Translations under genes and position numbers: made by a program
Part shown: positions 24,237 through 32,259 of the stretch, in pieces
Layout: every line of letters begins with the position of its first letter
Position numbering within the stretch: the stretch's first letter is position 1
Notes under the pieces: model-generated
The model's database searches: none
What the model was told of the DNA's origin: nothing
The model's input: only the letters and a program-made list of their open reading frames with translations
Source of the DNA: Betaproteobacteria bacterium
GTDB taxonomy: Bacteria; Pseudomonadota; Gammaproteobacteria; Burkholderiales; SG8-39
Assembly: GCA_005884335.1 (NCBI GenBank)
Contig: VBCJ01000004.1
Location: 480 to 35,175 of the forward strand
Direction of reading: 5' to 3'
DNA length: 34,696 nucleotides

Positions 24237-24312
24237 CCTCTGTAGCGCCGGTTTGTCGCATATGTATATTATGTTAAATTAGGCACAGGCTCAAAGGTAC
24301 TTAAGGTCACTT

Positions 24313-25116
24313 CTAGGATCGCCTTCCCGCTCCTTTGAAAAGCCTGAAAAAGTTTCCCGTGGTGGCGGCCGCCAGCTCGCTCAGCTGGATGCCTCGGAGG
24401 CGGGCCACTTCCTCCGCCACATAACGGACCAGAGCGGGTCGATTGGTTTTCCCCCGGTGAGGGACGGGGGCGAGATAGGGGGAATCGGTCTCGACGAGCA
24501 AGCGCTCGAGAGGGATCGCGCGCGCCACGTCCTTCAAGGCCCCCGCGTTCTTGAAGGTCACGATGCCCGAGAACGAAATATGGAATCCCAGTGCAATGGC
24601 CGCGTCGGCCACGGCCCGGGACTCGGTAAAACAGTGCATCACCCCCCCTACTTCGGCCGCCCCCTCTTCCCGCATGATGGCGAGCGTGTCCTCGGCAGCT
24701 TGGCGCGTATGGATAACGAGAGGCTTCCGGCATTCGCGCGCGGCGCGTATGTGGGCCCGAAAGCGCTCGCGCTGCCACTCGAGATCGCCGCTCACGCGGT
24801 AGTAATCGAGCCCGGTCTCGCCGATCGCGACGATCCGCGGGTGGCGTGCGAGCTCGACCAGCCGCAGCGGATCCACCTCAGCGCGATCTTCATGGTCCGG
24901 ATGCACGCCGACGGTCGCGAAGAAATTATCGTAAGCCTCGGCAAGCGCCAGCACCTTGGGAAACCCGGCGAAATTGACGCTGATGCACAGGGCGTGCGTC
25001 ACGCCGTTCGCGCGCATCTCTTGCCGCACTTCGTCCATCTTGCCGTCGAATTCCGGAAAATCCAGATGGCAGTGTGAATCGACCCATCCCGGAGCCGGAC
25101 CCGTTTTCTCGTTCAC
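24313..25116 (-). CDS. tatD: TatD family metal-dependent deoxyribonuclease
   Basis: A 267-residue TIM-barrel metallohydrolase of the TatD family. Metal and active-site motifs are WVDSHCHLDF (N-terminal), VAIGETGLDYY, LVIHTRQA, HCFTES and VETDSPYL. These enzymes are 3'-5' DNA exonucleases or related hydrolases. Sequence and context favour the YcfH/TatD-like type that follows holB in many proteobacteria. The start is a GTG at 25116 that overlaps the holB stop as GTGA. The PilZ-domain gene that often lies between holB and tatD in related bacteria is absent. The 76 bases beyond its stop (24237-24312) are AT-rich and hold no gene I can support. Confidence 0.92.
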   Translation of the reverse strand: MNEKTGPAPGWVDSHCHLDFPEFDGKMDEVRQEMRANGVTHALCISVNFAGFPKVLALAEAYDNFFATVGVHPDHEDRAEVDPLRLVELARHPRIVAIGETGLDYYRVSGDLEWQRERFRAHIRAARECRKPLVIHTRQAAEDTLAIMREEGAAEVGGVMHCFTESRAVADAAIALGFHISFSGIVTFKNAGALKDVARAIPLERLLVETDSPYLAPVPHRGKTNRPALVRYVAEEVARLRGIQLSELAAATTGNFFRLFKGAGRRS

Positions 25117-26105
25117 GGCCGACCGACCAGCCGCTGATACTGCAGCAGGAGGTCCTCAACAAACAGCTTGGCGTTGAGCGGGTGCCGGGCGAGCTCCCGG
25201 GCTTGCGCCAGCCGGCGCAGGTAAGCGGCGAGTTCCGCAGGGTCGCAGTGACGTGCCGTATCTGAAATCACTCCTTCATGGTTCGGGCTATACCGTACAC
25301 GGCCTGCGACTCGGGCGAGCAGCAGATCGTAGCTCCAGCGCTGCAGCCATCCAACCAAGTCCCACAGCGGAACGCGCAGAACCGTTTCGGCGAGCGCAAT
25401 CGGATCGAAGCCCGGATTTCCAAGATTCTCGATGAAGCGCAGGCGATCCGCGTCCGTGTCGGCGGCTTTGAGCGCGAGAAGCGGCGCACCTCCAGCGCCG
25501 GCCAGTGTCGCCTCGGGTTGCCTCAAGCCCTGCTCCTTCAGCCAGCGCAGGACCGGATCTGAGGGCGGGAACGGCAACGCGAACTTCAGGCAGCGGCTTC
25601 GCACCGTCGCGAGCAAGCGCTCGGGCTGGGTGGTGACGAGAAGGAAAACTGTGGCGGGCGGGGGCCCTTCGAGGTTTTTCAGCAACGCGTTTTGCGTATT
25701 TGCGTTCATTGCTTCCGCGGGGTAGATCAGGATGACGCGCAGACCACCCCGATGCGTCCCGACCGCGAGGAAATCGGCGAGCTCGCGTGCCTGCTCGATA
25801 CGGATCTGCTCGCTGCGCCTTTTCGAGGGTTCTGCGCCCTCCTCGCGGGATTCGGGCGCCATGCTCTCGGGCACGATCAGCCGGAAATCGGGGTGATTGC
25901 CAAGCGAAAACCAGTTGCAAGCGTGGCAGGTCCCGCATGCGCGCTGGTCCGGCTGGGGCCGCTCGCACAGCAGCGATTGCGCGCACGCATGAGCGAATTC
26001 GAATTCGCCCAGGCCCTCCCCGCTCTGTATCAGGATCGCGTGGGGCAGTCGCTCTCGCAGCCGGGTCCAAGCCTTCCAGGGCTGTTCTTGCCAGTCAAAT
26101 ATCAT
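25113..26105 (-). CDS. holB: DNA polymerase III delta-prime subunit
   Basis: A 330-residue clamp-loader subunit. The N-terminus has HAILIQSGEGLGEFEFA, the degenerate nucleotide loop of delta-prime, and a zinc-binding Cys cluster (LLCERPQPDQRACGTCHAC). The AAA+ core includes NANTQNALLKNLEGPP and TTQPERLLATVRSRC, where the SRC motif contacts the neighbouring ATPase subunit. It belongs to the complex that loads the beta clamp during replication. It starts three bases after tmk and overlaps tatD by four, giving the conserved mltG-tmk-holB-tatD order. Confidence 0.95.
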   Translation of the reverse strand: MIFDWQEQPWKAWTRLRERLPHAILIQSGEGLGEFEFAHACAQSLLCERPQPDQRACGTCHACNWFSLGNHPDFRLIVPESMAPESREEGAEPSKRRSEQIRIEQARELADFLAVGTHRGGLRVILIYPAEAMNANTQNALLKNLEGPPPATVFLLVTTQPERLLATVRSRCLKFALPFPPSDPVLRWLKEQGLRQPEATLAGAGGAPLLALKAADTDADRLRFIENLGNPGFDPIALAETVLRVPLWDLVGWLQRWSYDLLLARVAGRVRYSPNHEGVISDTARHCDPAELAAYLRRLAQARELARHPLNAKLFVEDLLLQYQRLVGRP

Positions 26106-26108
26106 GGT

Positions 26109-26717
26109 TCAACATATAGTTGAGACTATATCCTCAACATCTTTCTTAACTTCGGAAGGCGACCTCCCGCACTGGATCACTCTCATCCGGCGAGGTTCTG
26201 CCGCGACGCGCTCAAGATACTCCGCCCGCACGCGCTCGAAGAAGGCCTGACTCTCGAGCTCGAAACGATCGCCTCGCTCCTTCGCAAGGCGCGCGAGCGC
26301 GACCTCGACCGGAGCGTCGAAAACGAGGGTCAGGTCGGGCTGCAGCCCGGCGTGGACCCAACGCTCGAGCGCCGCGATCCGATCCCTCGCCATTCCTCGC
26401 CCCGCGCCTTGATACGCATAGGTCGCGTCGGTGAAGCGTTCAGAAACGACCCAGCGCCCCGCGGCGAGGGCGGGCGCAATCACTTGCGCGATATGCTCGC
26501 GGCGCGCGGCAAACATCAAAAGGGCCTCGGTGTCGATATTCATCGTATGGGAGAGCAGGAGCGCGCGCAATTTCTCGCCCAGCGGCGTACCGCCCGGCTC
26601 GCGGGTGACTACGATGTCTTTTCCGCGCGCGCGCAGGAAATCGGCGATGCCGCCGACGTGCGTGCTCTTACCTGCACCGTCGATGCCTTCCAGGGTGATG
26701 AACTTGCCGCGGCTCAT
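26109..26717 (-). CDS. tmk: Thymidylate kinase
   Basis: A 202-residue dTMP kinase that phosphorylates dTMP to dTDP. The P-loop is GIDGAGKS, followed by VVTREPGGTPLGEKLR for substrate binding, then SERFTDATYAYQGAGRG and a lid region around LAKERGDRFE. The ATG at 26717 overlaps the mltG stop as ATGA; upstream the open frame is only a shadow of mltG and ygfZ. The last bases contain an AT-rich inverted repeat (26114-26131) that seems too weak to terminate transcription. Confidence 0.95.
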   Translation of the reverse strand: MSRGKFITLEGIDGAGKSTHVGGIADFLRARGKDIVVTREPGGTPLGEKLRALLLSHTMNIDTEALLMFAARREHIAQVIAPALAAGRWVVSERFTDATYAYQGAGRGMARDRIAALERWVHAGLQPDLTLVFDAPVEVALARLAKERGDRFELESQAFFERVRAEYLERVAAEPRRMRVIQCGRSPSEVKKDVEDIVSTIC

Positions 26718-27730
26718 CGACCCGCACGCCGGCGGGCGCCGGGCATTTGATATTTGGCGACCGCGCGGTTGTGCTCGACGAGCGTGCGGGAGAATTCGCT
26801 CGTTCCATCCCCGCGGGACACGAAATACAGCGCGTCGGTCTGGGCGGGATGCATCACGGCCGCGAGCGAGGCGAGTCCCGGCATCGCGATCGGATGCGGC
26901 GGCAGACCCCGCCGCGTATAGGTGTTGAAGGGCGTGTCCGTCACGAGGTCCTTCTTGCGCAGGTTGCCGTCGAATCGCTCGCCCATGCCGTAGATCACGC
27001 TCGGATCGGTCTGCAGCTTCATCCCGAGGCGCAGGCGGTTGGCGAATACCGCCGCGATCATCGCGCGGTCGCCCGCGCGCCCGGTCTCCTTTTCGACGAG
27101 TGAAGCGAGGATAAGCGCTTCGTACGGATCTGTCACCGGCAAATCCGGGGCACGCTCGGCCCAGGCGGACTCGAGCTGCTTTTTCATTGCGCCGCGCGCG
27201 CGCGCGAGCACGGCGAGATCGCTGGCACCCTTGGCGAACACGTAGGTATCGGGAAAGAACATTCCTTCCGGAAGCACCCCTGGGGCACCGAGCTTCGCCA
27301 TGATCTGCGCCTCGGAGAGGCTTGCCGAATCGTGCTTCAGGTCGACGTGCGCATTCAATGCCTCGCGCATCTGGCGAAAATTCCAGCCTTCGACAAAGAG
27401 AATTTCCGCCTGCGCGTATTCCCCGCGCGTGATCTTGCGAACCAGCAGGAGCGGCGTCAGCCCGGCTGACACCTGGTAGCTGCCGGCCTTGACCTCGGCG
27501 CTGGCGCCGTTGGCCCGCGCCAGCAGAACAAATTTCCATTCCGGCATGGACAGCCCCGCTTCGATGATCTGGCGCGTTGCGCCCCGCAGCGTGCTGCCCG
27601 GACGGATCGAGAATTCCACGGTCGGCGCGGCGAGCTCGATCGGCGAAAGAGCGAACCCGAGTATCCAACCGCAGAATCCGAGCACGGCCGCGGAGGCGAG
27701 CAAGAGAGATAGTTTCAGTCGAAACAGCAT
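26714..27730 (-). CDS. mltG: Endolytic murein transglycosylase MltG
   Basis: A 338-residue YceG/MltG protein. An N-terminal membrane anchor (about residues 5-28) precedes a LysM-like region and the lytic domain with EGMFFPDTYVF and catalytic Glu213 in LASLVEKET. Further family motifs are LQTDPSVIYGMG and NTYTRRGLPPHPIAMPG. The enzyme cuts nascent glycan strands in the periplasm and may end their polymerisation. It heads the mltG-tmk-holB-tatD run and is divergent from ygfZ across 67 bases. Confidence 0.95.
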   Translation of the reverse strand: MLFRLKLSLLLASAAVLGFCGWILGFALSPIELAAPTVEFSIRPGSTLRGATRQIIEAGLSMPEWKFVLLARANGASAEVKAGSYQVSAGLTPLLLVRKITRGEYAQAEILFVEGWNFRQMREALNAHVDLKHDSASLSEAQIMAKLGAPGVLPEGMFFPDTYVFAKGASDLAVLARARGAMKKQLESAWAERAPDLPVTDPYEALILASLVEKETGRAGDRAMIAAVFANRLRLGMKLQTDPSVIYGMGERFDGNLRKKDLVTDTPFNTYTRRGLPPHPIAMPGLASLAAVMHPAQTDALYFVSRGDGTSEFSRTLVEHNRAVAKYQMPGARRRAGR

Positions 27731-27766
27731 CGAATCGGTCAGGAACGTCGGGCTTGACTACGCTCG

Positions 27767-27772
27767 TATAAT
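27767..27772 (+). promoter_or_regulatory. Probable -10 element of the ygfZ promoter
   Basis: A consensus TATAAT 25 bases before the ygfZ ATG, with a ribosome-binding AGGA at 27787-27790. A TTGACT at 27754-27759 is only seven bases upstream, too close to be its -35, and no good hexamer is found at the normal spacing. Confidence 0.4.
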
Positions 27773-27797
27773 AAACGCTAAACCACAGGATCAGCAG

Positions 27798-28784
27798 ATG
27801 AGTGTGCCGTTGCAAATCGCTGAAGCGGGCCAAGCGGATCCCGATCTCGCCGCGGCTCGATCGGGGAGCGTCCTTGCCCTGCTCGGCCACTTGGGCGTCC
27901 TCCAATTCAGCGGCGAGGACGCGGAAGCCTTCTTGCAGGGACAGCTCAGCTGCGATGTGGCGGCCGTCGGTTTGCGATCGGGCACGTACGGCGCCTATTG
28001 CTCCCCCAAGGGCAGGATGCTCGCGAATTTTCTGCTCTGGCGCGAAGAGGCCGGCTTCCATATGGCTCTGTCGCGGGACATCGCCTCTTCCATCCAAAAG
28101 CGCATTTCGAAGTTCGTGCTCCGCGCGAAAGTGAAGGTCTCGGATGCCTCGGACACGATCGTGATGGCGGGCGCAGCGGGGCCGAAGGCCGGACAGGCGC
28201 TGAGCAAGGTGTTCCCCGATTTCCCGAACGGGCCGAACGAGGTATCCCGTCAACCGGATGCCGGCACGGTCATCAAACTGAAGGACGGCAGATTCCTCCT
28301 TTCCTTGACGCCTTCGAGCGCAGCCGCTCTGCGGCAGCAGCTTGCGAATATTCTCGTTCCCGTGGGCGCGCACGCGTGGCGCTGGCTCGATATTCGCAAC
28401 GGCGTGCCCCTGGTGACCGCGGCGACGCAGGACCAGCTCGTTCCGCAGATGGCGAACTTCGAGCTTCTCGGCGGAATCAGCTTCGACAAGGGCTGCTACA
28501 CCGGGCAGGAGGTGGTCGCGCGCATGCAGCACCTGGGCAAACTCAAGCGCCGCATGTTCCTCGCCAACATTGCCGCTCAGGTCGAGGCGGGCGATCCTCT
28601 CTACAGCGAAGACCTCGGCGATCAGGCGAGCGGGATCGTGGTCAACGCAGAAGTCTCGCCCGACGGCGGTTACGACCTGCTTGCGGCTGTGCAGACCGCG
28701 AGTCGTGAAGGCTCGGCTGTGCATCTGAAGTCCCTCGGCGGACCCGTGCTTCGCTTCCTCCCCCTCCCCTACGCCCCCGGGTGA
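27798..28784 (+). CDS. ygfZ: YgfZ/GcvT family folate-binding protein
   Basis: A 328-residue YgfZ (IbaG/COG0354) protein, a folate-binding factor that helps make or repair certain iron-sulfur enzymes such as MiaB. The diagnostic motif is KGCYTGQEVVARMQHLGK around residue 232, and the N-terminal part has FLQGQLSCDV and YCSPKGRML. The ATG at 27798 has an AGGA ribosome-binding site; the longer open frame upstream, from 27489, would run into mltG antisense and is not used. It overlaps the DUF4936 gene by GTGA and is divergent from mltG, an arrangement common in betaproteobacteria. Confidence 0.94.
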   Translation: MSVPLQIAEAGQADPDLAAARSGSVLALLGHLGVLQFSGEDAEAFLQGQLSCDVAAVGLRSGTYGAYCSPKGRMLANFLLWREEAGFHMALSRDIASSIQKRISKFVLRAKVKVSDASDTIVMAGAAGPKAGQALSKVFPDFPNGPNEVSRQPDAGTVIKLKDGRFLLSLTPSSAAALRQQLANILVPVGAHAWRWLDIRNGVPLVTAATQDQLVPQMANFELLGGISFDKGCYTGQEVVARMQHLGKLKRRMFLANIAAQVEAGDPLYSEDLGDQASGIVVNAEVSPDGGYDLLAAVQTASREGSAVHLKSLGGPVLRFLPLPYAPG

Positions 28785-29065
28785 AGCTCAACTTCTACAT
28801 CTACTATCGCGTGCCCGCGCAAAATGCCGATCGAGCGCGTGCGGCAGTGAATGCGCTGCAGCGCGAGCTCTCCGACAACGCGGGCGTCGGCGGGCGGCTC
28901 CTGCGGCGCCGTGACGATGAGACCACCTGGATGGAGATCTACGAAAACGTTCAGGACGGGGCGCGTTTCGAAGCGGAGCTCGCCAAGCTGGTCGAGCGCC
29001 ACGGCCTCGCCGCGCTGCTCGTCCCAGGGTCGTCCCGGAAGCAGGAAGTGTTTCGCGCCTTCTAG
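28781..29065 (+). CDS. DUF4936 family protein
   Basis: A 94-residue protein matching the DUF4936 pattern: FYIYYRVP, then a helical ALQRELSDN, RLLRRRDDETTWMEIYENV, and a C-terminal VERHGLAALLVPGSRKQEVFR. It has a ferredoxin-like composition and no signal peptide or membrane segment. The function is unknown. The GTG at 28781 overlaps the ygfZ stop by four bases, and the NRDE gene begins five bases after its stop, so the three genes form one transcription unit. Confidence 0.87.
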   Translation: MKLNFYIYYRVPAQNADRARAAVNALQRELSDNAGVGGRLLRRRDDETTWMEIYENVQDGARFEAELAKLVERHGLAALLVPGSSRKQEVFRAF

Positions 29066-29070
29066 ACCTT

Positions 29071-29904
29071 ATGTGCCTGATCGTACTCGCATGGCGGACC
29101 CACCCCGGGTACCGGCTGATCGTTGCCGCAAACCGCGACGAGTATTTCGGGCGGCCGGCTGCGCCCGCCGGGTTCTGGGACGATCATGCGAACGTCCTCG
29201 CCGGGCGCGATCTCGAGGCCGGTGGCACTTGGCTCGGCATAACCCTGGATGGGCGATTCGCCGCGCTCACGAACTACCGAAATCCCGCGGACAAGAAAAC
29301 CGGCGCGCCGTCCCGCGGCTCGCTGGTGAGCGATTTCCTGACAGGGAAAATGGCTCCACTGGAATACCTTCAGGGGGTCGAGCAGCGTGCGATGAGCTAT
29401 AACGGCTTCAGCCTTCTCGTCGGGGATGCGGCGTCGCTCTTCTTTTTTTCCAATCGCGGCGGCCCCATCACGCGCGTGGAACCGGGTATTCACGGCCTTT
29501 CGAACCATCTGCTGGATACGCCGTGGCCCAAGATCGAGAAGGCCAAAGCGAGGCTCGCGGAGCAGCTTGGAGGCCCGTTCGATTTCCAAGCCGCGTTCCG
29601 GCTTCTCGACGATACGCAACGCGCCTCAAGCGGGGAGCTTCCCAGCACCGGGGTGAGCTTGGAGGTCGAGGAAAGGTTGTCGGCGATCCGCATTCTTGCC
29701 GTCGGCGGATACGGGACGCGGTGCTCGACGGCCTTGTGCTTCAGCGAAGACGGAAGGATCGAGTTCCACGAGCGCAGCTACACTGAAGAGGGCGGCGTGA
29801 GCGGCACGGTCAGCTATCGGCTCACCCTCGCGCGGGGAAAAGCTCGAGCGTCATCTCGACGTGCGGAATCTCCGCCTCCAAAAACTCCCCTCCCCGCTCG
29901 TTGA
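29071..29904 (+). CDS. NRDE family protein
   Basis: A 277-residue protein of the NRDE (TANGO2-related) family, named for the motif seen here in VAANRDEYFGRPAAP. Further family features are LAGRDLEAGGTWLGI and RFAALTNYRNP, with GISNHLLDTPWPKI-type text in the middle. The fold resembles N-terminal nucleophile hydrolases; the bacterial role is unknown. The last 27 or so residues (from about 29822) are antisense to the end of the GNAT gene, have an arginine- and proline-rich composition and are probably an unconserved tail. Confidence 0.88.
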   Translation: MCLIVLAWRTHPGYRLIVAANRDEYFGRPAAPAGFWDDHANVLAGRDLEAGGTWLGITLDGRFAALTNYRNPADKKTGAPSRGSLVSDFLTGKMAPLEYLQGVEQRAMSYNGFSLLVGDAASLFFFSNRGGPITRVEPGIHGLSNHLLDTPWPKIEKAKARLAEQLGGPFDFQAAFRLLDDTQRASSGELPSTGVSLEVEERLSAIRILAVGGYGTRCSTALCFSEDGRIEFHERSYTEEGGVSGTVSYRLTLARGKARASSRRAESPPPKTPLPAR

Positions 29905-30265
29905 ATCCGAAGCGTCGGTAAAACCCCGCCGCGTGGGTCTGCGCGTGCAGCGTAATGTGACGTATCGAGCGCTTGCGGGCCTGCTCGAGCAGCGCCTCCA
30001 GGAGCGCGGTGCCCACCCCGCGCCTGCGCCATTCGCCGAGGACCGCCATCCGGCCGATCCTGCCGTCGGGCAGCAGCCGGGCCGTTCCGATCGCTTGTCC
30101 CTTGCTGTCGCGAGCGACTGCGTGATCGCTGCCTTCGTCCCATTCGTCCCATTCGAGCTCGAGCGGGACCTTCTGTTCCGCGACGAACACCTGTTCTCGA
30201 ACCGGGCGCGCCAGCGGCCGCGCCTTGTCCCATGCGAGGATGCTGATCGTGAAAGTTGCTCTCAT
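29822..30265 (-). CDS. GNAT family N-acetyltransferase
   Basis: A 147-residue acyl-CoA N-acetyltransferase. The acetyl-CoA binding motif A is visible as GEWRRRGVGTALLEAL, and the C-terminal YRRFGFNERGGEF is the common beta-bulge region. The first half, with VREQVFVAEQKVPLELEWDEWD, resembles the ElaA/YitI-type group. The substrate is unknown. ATG at 30265 is preferred over the TTG at 30268. No Shine-Dalgarno sequence is present and a -10 like TATACT lies just upstream, overlapping the -10 of the divergent aldolase gene. It converges with and overlaps the NRDE gene by 83 bases. Confidence 0.87.
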   Translation of the reverse strand: MRATFTISILAWDKARPLARPVREQVFVAEQKVPLELEWDEWDEGSDHAVARDSKGQAIGTARLLPDGRIGRMAVLGEWRRRGVGTALLEALLEQARKRSIRHITLHAQTHAAGFYRRFGFNERGGEFLEAEIPHVEMTLELFPARG

Positions 30266-30273
30266 CAACGACC

Positions 30274-30281
30274 AGTATAAT
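30274..30281. promoter_or_regulatory. Overlapping divergent -10 elements between GNAT and aldolase genes
   Basis: TATAAT at 30276-30281 on the plus strand lies seven bases before the aldolase-SDR ATG, and TATACT at 30279-30274 on the minus strand lies eight bases before the GNAT ATG. Neither gene has a Shine-Dalgarno sequence, so both transcripts may start at or near the A of the start codon. Clear -35 hexamers are not seen. Confidence 0.5.
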
Positions 30282-30288
30282 TGTTGTC

Positions 30289-32259
30289 ATGCGAAGTCTG
30301 TGGAACGACCAGGAAGCAAAACAGTTCCAAGGCGACCTGGGCCTGCGCGTCTACACCTCGCGGCTGCTCGGCCGCGATAAGTCCCTGGTGCTGCACGGTG
30401 GCGGCAACACTTCGGTCAAGATCCGCGAGAAAAACCTGTTCGGCGAGCAAGAAACGATCCTCTACGTCAAAGGCAGCGGCTGGGATCTGGAAACGATCGA
30501 GCCGCAGGGCTTTTCGCCGGTGCTCCTCGCGCACGTGCTGCGACTCGCGGAATTACCGTCACTGTCGGATCCCGAGATGGTCAATCAGCTGGTCACGCAT
30601 ATGCTCGACGCCTCGGCTCCGGCGCCTTCCATCGAGACCATCCTGCACGGGCTCATGCCCCAGAAGTTCGTGGACCATACGCATGCCGACGCCGTGCTTT
30701 CGGTGAGCAATACCCGGGACGGAGACAAGCGCATCCGCGAGGTCTACGGAAATCGCTGCGTCGTCATTCCCTACCTCATGCCGGGCTTCGATCTCGCCCA
30801 GTATTGCGCGAGGGAATTCAAGCGCCAGGGCACGCCCGAGACGGTGGGAATGGTCCTGCTCAATCACGGGATCTTCTCCTTCGGCGAGAACGCGCGCGAG
30901 GCCTACGAGCGCATGATCGAGCTGGTGACGCTCGCCGAAAAGTACCTCGAATCCAGGCGCGCGTGGTCGATCGCTCTGAAGTCCTCTCCGCGTTCCGCGC
31001 CCGGCGCCGCCGCGCAGGCCGGATTGCGCCGCCGGCTCTGCGACGCCGCGGGAGCGCCGCTCATCGTGCGCACCGTGACGAATGAGCGCACGCTCGGCTT
31101 TGCGGCGCATCCGGAGCTCGCGCGCATCTCGCAGAAGGGGCCGGCGACGCCCGACCACGTCATCCGCACCAAGCGCACGCCGATGCTGGGCAGCGACGTC
31201 GCGGGATACGCCGAGGGGTACCGCCGCTACTTCGACGAGCATGCTCCCCGCGCCAAGGAGCCCAAGACCATTCTCGATCCGGCGCCGCGAGTCGTGCTCG
31301 ATCCCGCCTTCGGCCTTGCTGCGGCGGGAAGAACTGCGAAGGATGCCGCGATCGTCGCCGAAATCTACGACCATACGATCGACGTCATCCTCCGCGGCGA
31401 GGCGCTCGGCGGGTTCCAGGCCCTGCCCGCGAAGGACGTCTTCGACGTCGAGTACTGGGACCTCGAGCAGGCCAAGCTCAAGAAAGGCGGCAAGGCCCTG
31501 CCGTTCGCCGGCGAGATCGCGCTCGTCACCGGGGCCGCTTCCGGGATCGGCAAGGCGGCGGTCGCGGCGTTTCTCGCGCGCGGCGCGGCGGTGGTCGGGC
31601 TCGACTTGGATGCGAAGATCGAATCGCTCCACAGCCGCGGCGATTTTCTCGGGATGAGCTGCGACGTCACCGACGAGACGCAGGTGCGTTCTGCCCTCGA
31701 GAAGGCGGTGCTCGCTTTCGGCGGGCTGGACATGCTCGTGCTGAACGCCGGCATTTTCCCGGCGAGCCGCAAGATCGCCGATTTGCCCATCGCAGAGTGG
31801 CGCAAGGCGATGAACGTCAACCTCGATGCGAACCTGCTCCTGATGCGCACCTGCCACCCGCTTCTGAAACTTGCTCCCCGCGGCGGGCGCGTGGTGGTCA
31901 TCGGCTCGAAAAACGTTCCCGCGCCGGGTCCGGGGGCATCGGCCTACTCGGCTTCGAAGGCCGCGCTGAACCAGCTTGCGCGCGTCGCGGCGCTCGAATG
32001 GGGCGCGGACGGAATACGCATCAACACCGTGCACCCGAACGCGGTGTTCGATACCGGCCTGTGGACCGAAGAGGTGCTCGGCCAGCGGGCCAAGCAGTAC
32101 GCGATGACCGTAGAAGAATACAAGACCAACAACGTGCTCAAGACCCAGGTAGGCAGCCGCGACGTCGCGGAGCTGGCGGCGGAGATGTGCGGGGCGCTTT
32201 TCGCCAAGACCACCGGCGCCCAGGTACCGGTCGACGGCGGCAATGAGCGCGTCATCTGA
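30289..32259 (+). CDS. Class II aldolase - short-chain dehydrogenase fusion
   Basis: A 656-residue fusion. Residues 1 to about 400 form a class II aldolase of the RhaD/FucA/adducin type with Zn-binding HTH at 130-132 (DHTHADAV) and a further His193 in LLNHGIF. Residues from 408 form an SDR with the Rossmann motif TGAASGIG, NAGIF, catalytic Ser540, Tyr553 and Lys557 (YSASK). The annotated family member is RhaEW, rhamnulose-1-phosphate aldolase/lactaldehyde dehydrogenase. Here no rhamnose gene is present, and the gene overlaps mtnA by 17 bases. The better inference is cleavage of 5-methylthioribulose-1-phosphate or 5-deoxyribulose-1-phosphate to DHAP plus an aldehyde, followed by oxidation or reduction of that aldehyde. 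The ATG at 30289 is chosen; a TTG start at 30256 is less likely. Confidence 0.9.
   Translation: MRSLWNDQEAKQFQGDLGLRVYTSRLLGRDKSLVLHGGGNTSVKIREKNLFGEQETILYVKGSGWDLETIEPQGFSPVLLAHVLRLAELPSLSDPEMVNQLVTHMLDASAPAPSIETILHGLMPQKFVDHTHADAVLSVSNTRDGDKRIREVYGNRCVVIPYLMPGFDLAQYCAREFKRQGTPETVGMVLLNHGIFSFGENAREAYERMIELVTLAEKYLESRRAWSIALKSSPRSAPGAAAQAGLRRRLCDAAGAPLIVRTVTNERTLGFAAHPELARISQKGPATPDHVIRTKRTPMLGSDVAGYAEGYRRYFDEHAPRAKEPKTILDPAPRVVLDPAFGLAAAGRTAKDAAIVAEIYDHTIDVILRGEALGGFQALPAKDVFDVEYWDLEQAKLKKGGKALPFAGEIALVTGAASGIGKAAVAAFLARGAAVVGLDLDAKIESLHSRGDFLGMSCDVTDETQVRSALEKAVLAFGGLDMLVLNAGIFPASRKIADLPIAEWRKAMNVNLDANLLLMRTCHPLLKLAPRGGRVVVIGSKNVPAPGPGASAYSASKAALNQLARVAALEWGADGIRINTVHPNAVFDTGLWTEEVLGQRAKQYAMTVEEYKTNNVLKTQVGSRDVAELAAEMCGALFAKTTGAQVPVDGGNERVI

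Noticed and set aside
24237..24312. AT-rich stretch between the convergent TPR and tatD genes as a promoter or small RNA
   Set aside because: TATATT/TTAAAT-like motifs are present, but no properly spaced promoter pair, stem-loop or coding frame is seen.
26114..26131. ATATAGT/ACTATAT inverted repeat as a terminator at the end of tmk
   Set aside because: Seven A-T-rich pairs are too weak, no T-run follows in the tmk direction, and holB starts directly after.
27754..27772. TTGACT and TATAAT as a complete sigma-70 promoter for ygfZ
   Set aside because: Only seven bases separate them, against the normal 16-18, so they cannot work together. Only the -10 was kept.
27489..27797. In-frame upstream extension of ygfZ
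   Set aside because: It is antisense to mltG. YgfZ homology and the AGGA ribosome-binding site point to the ATG at 27798.
26718..28724. Long open extension upstream of tmk on the minus strand
   Set aside because: It is antisense to ygfZ and out of frame with mltG, with a low-complexity arginine-rich product. The tmk domain itself starts at 26717.
30289..32259. Rhamnose catabolism operon
   Set aside because: The fusion is RhaEW-like, but no rhamnose transport, isomerase, kinase or mutarotase gene is present, and the overlap with mtnA points elsewhere.
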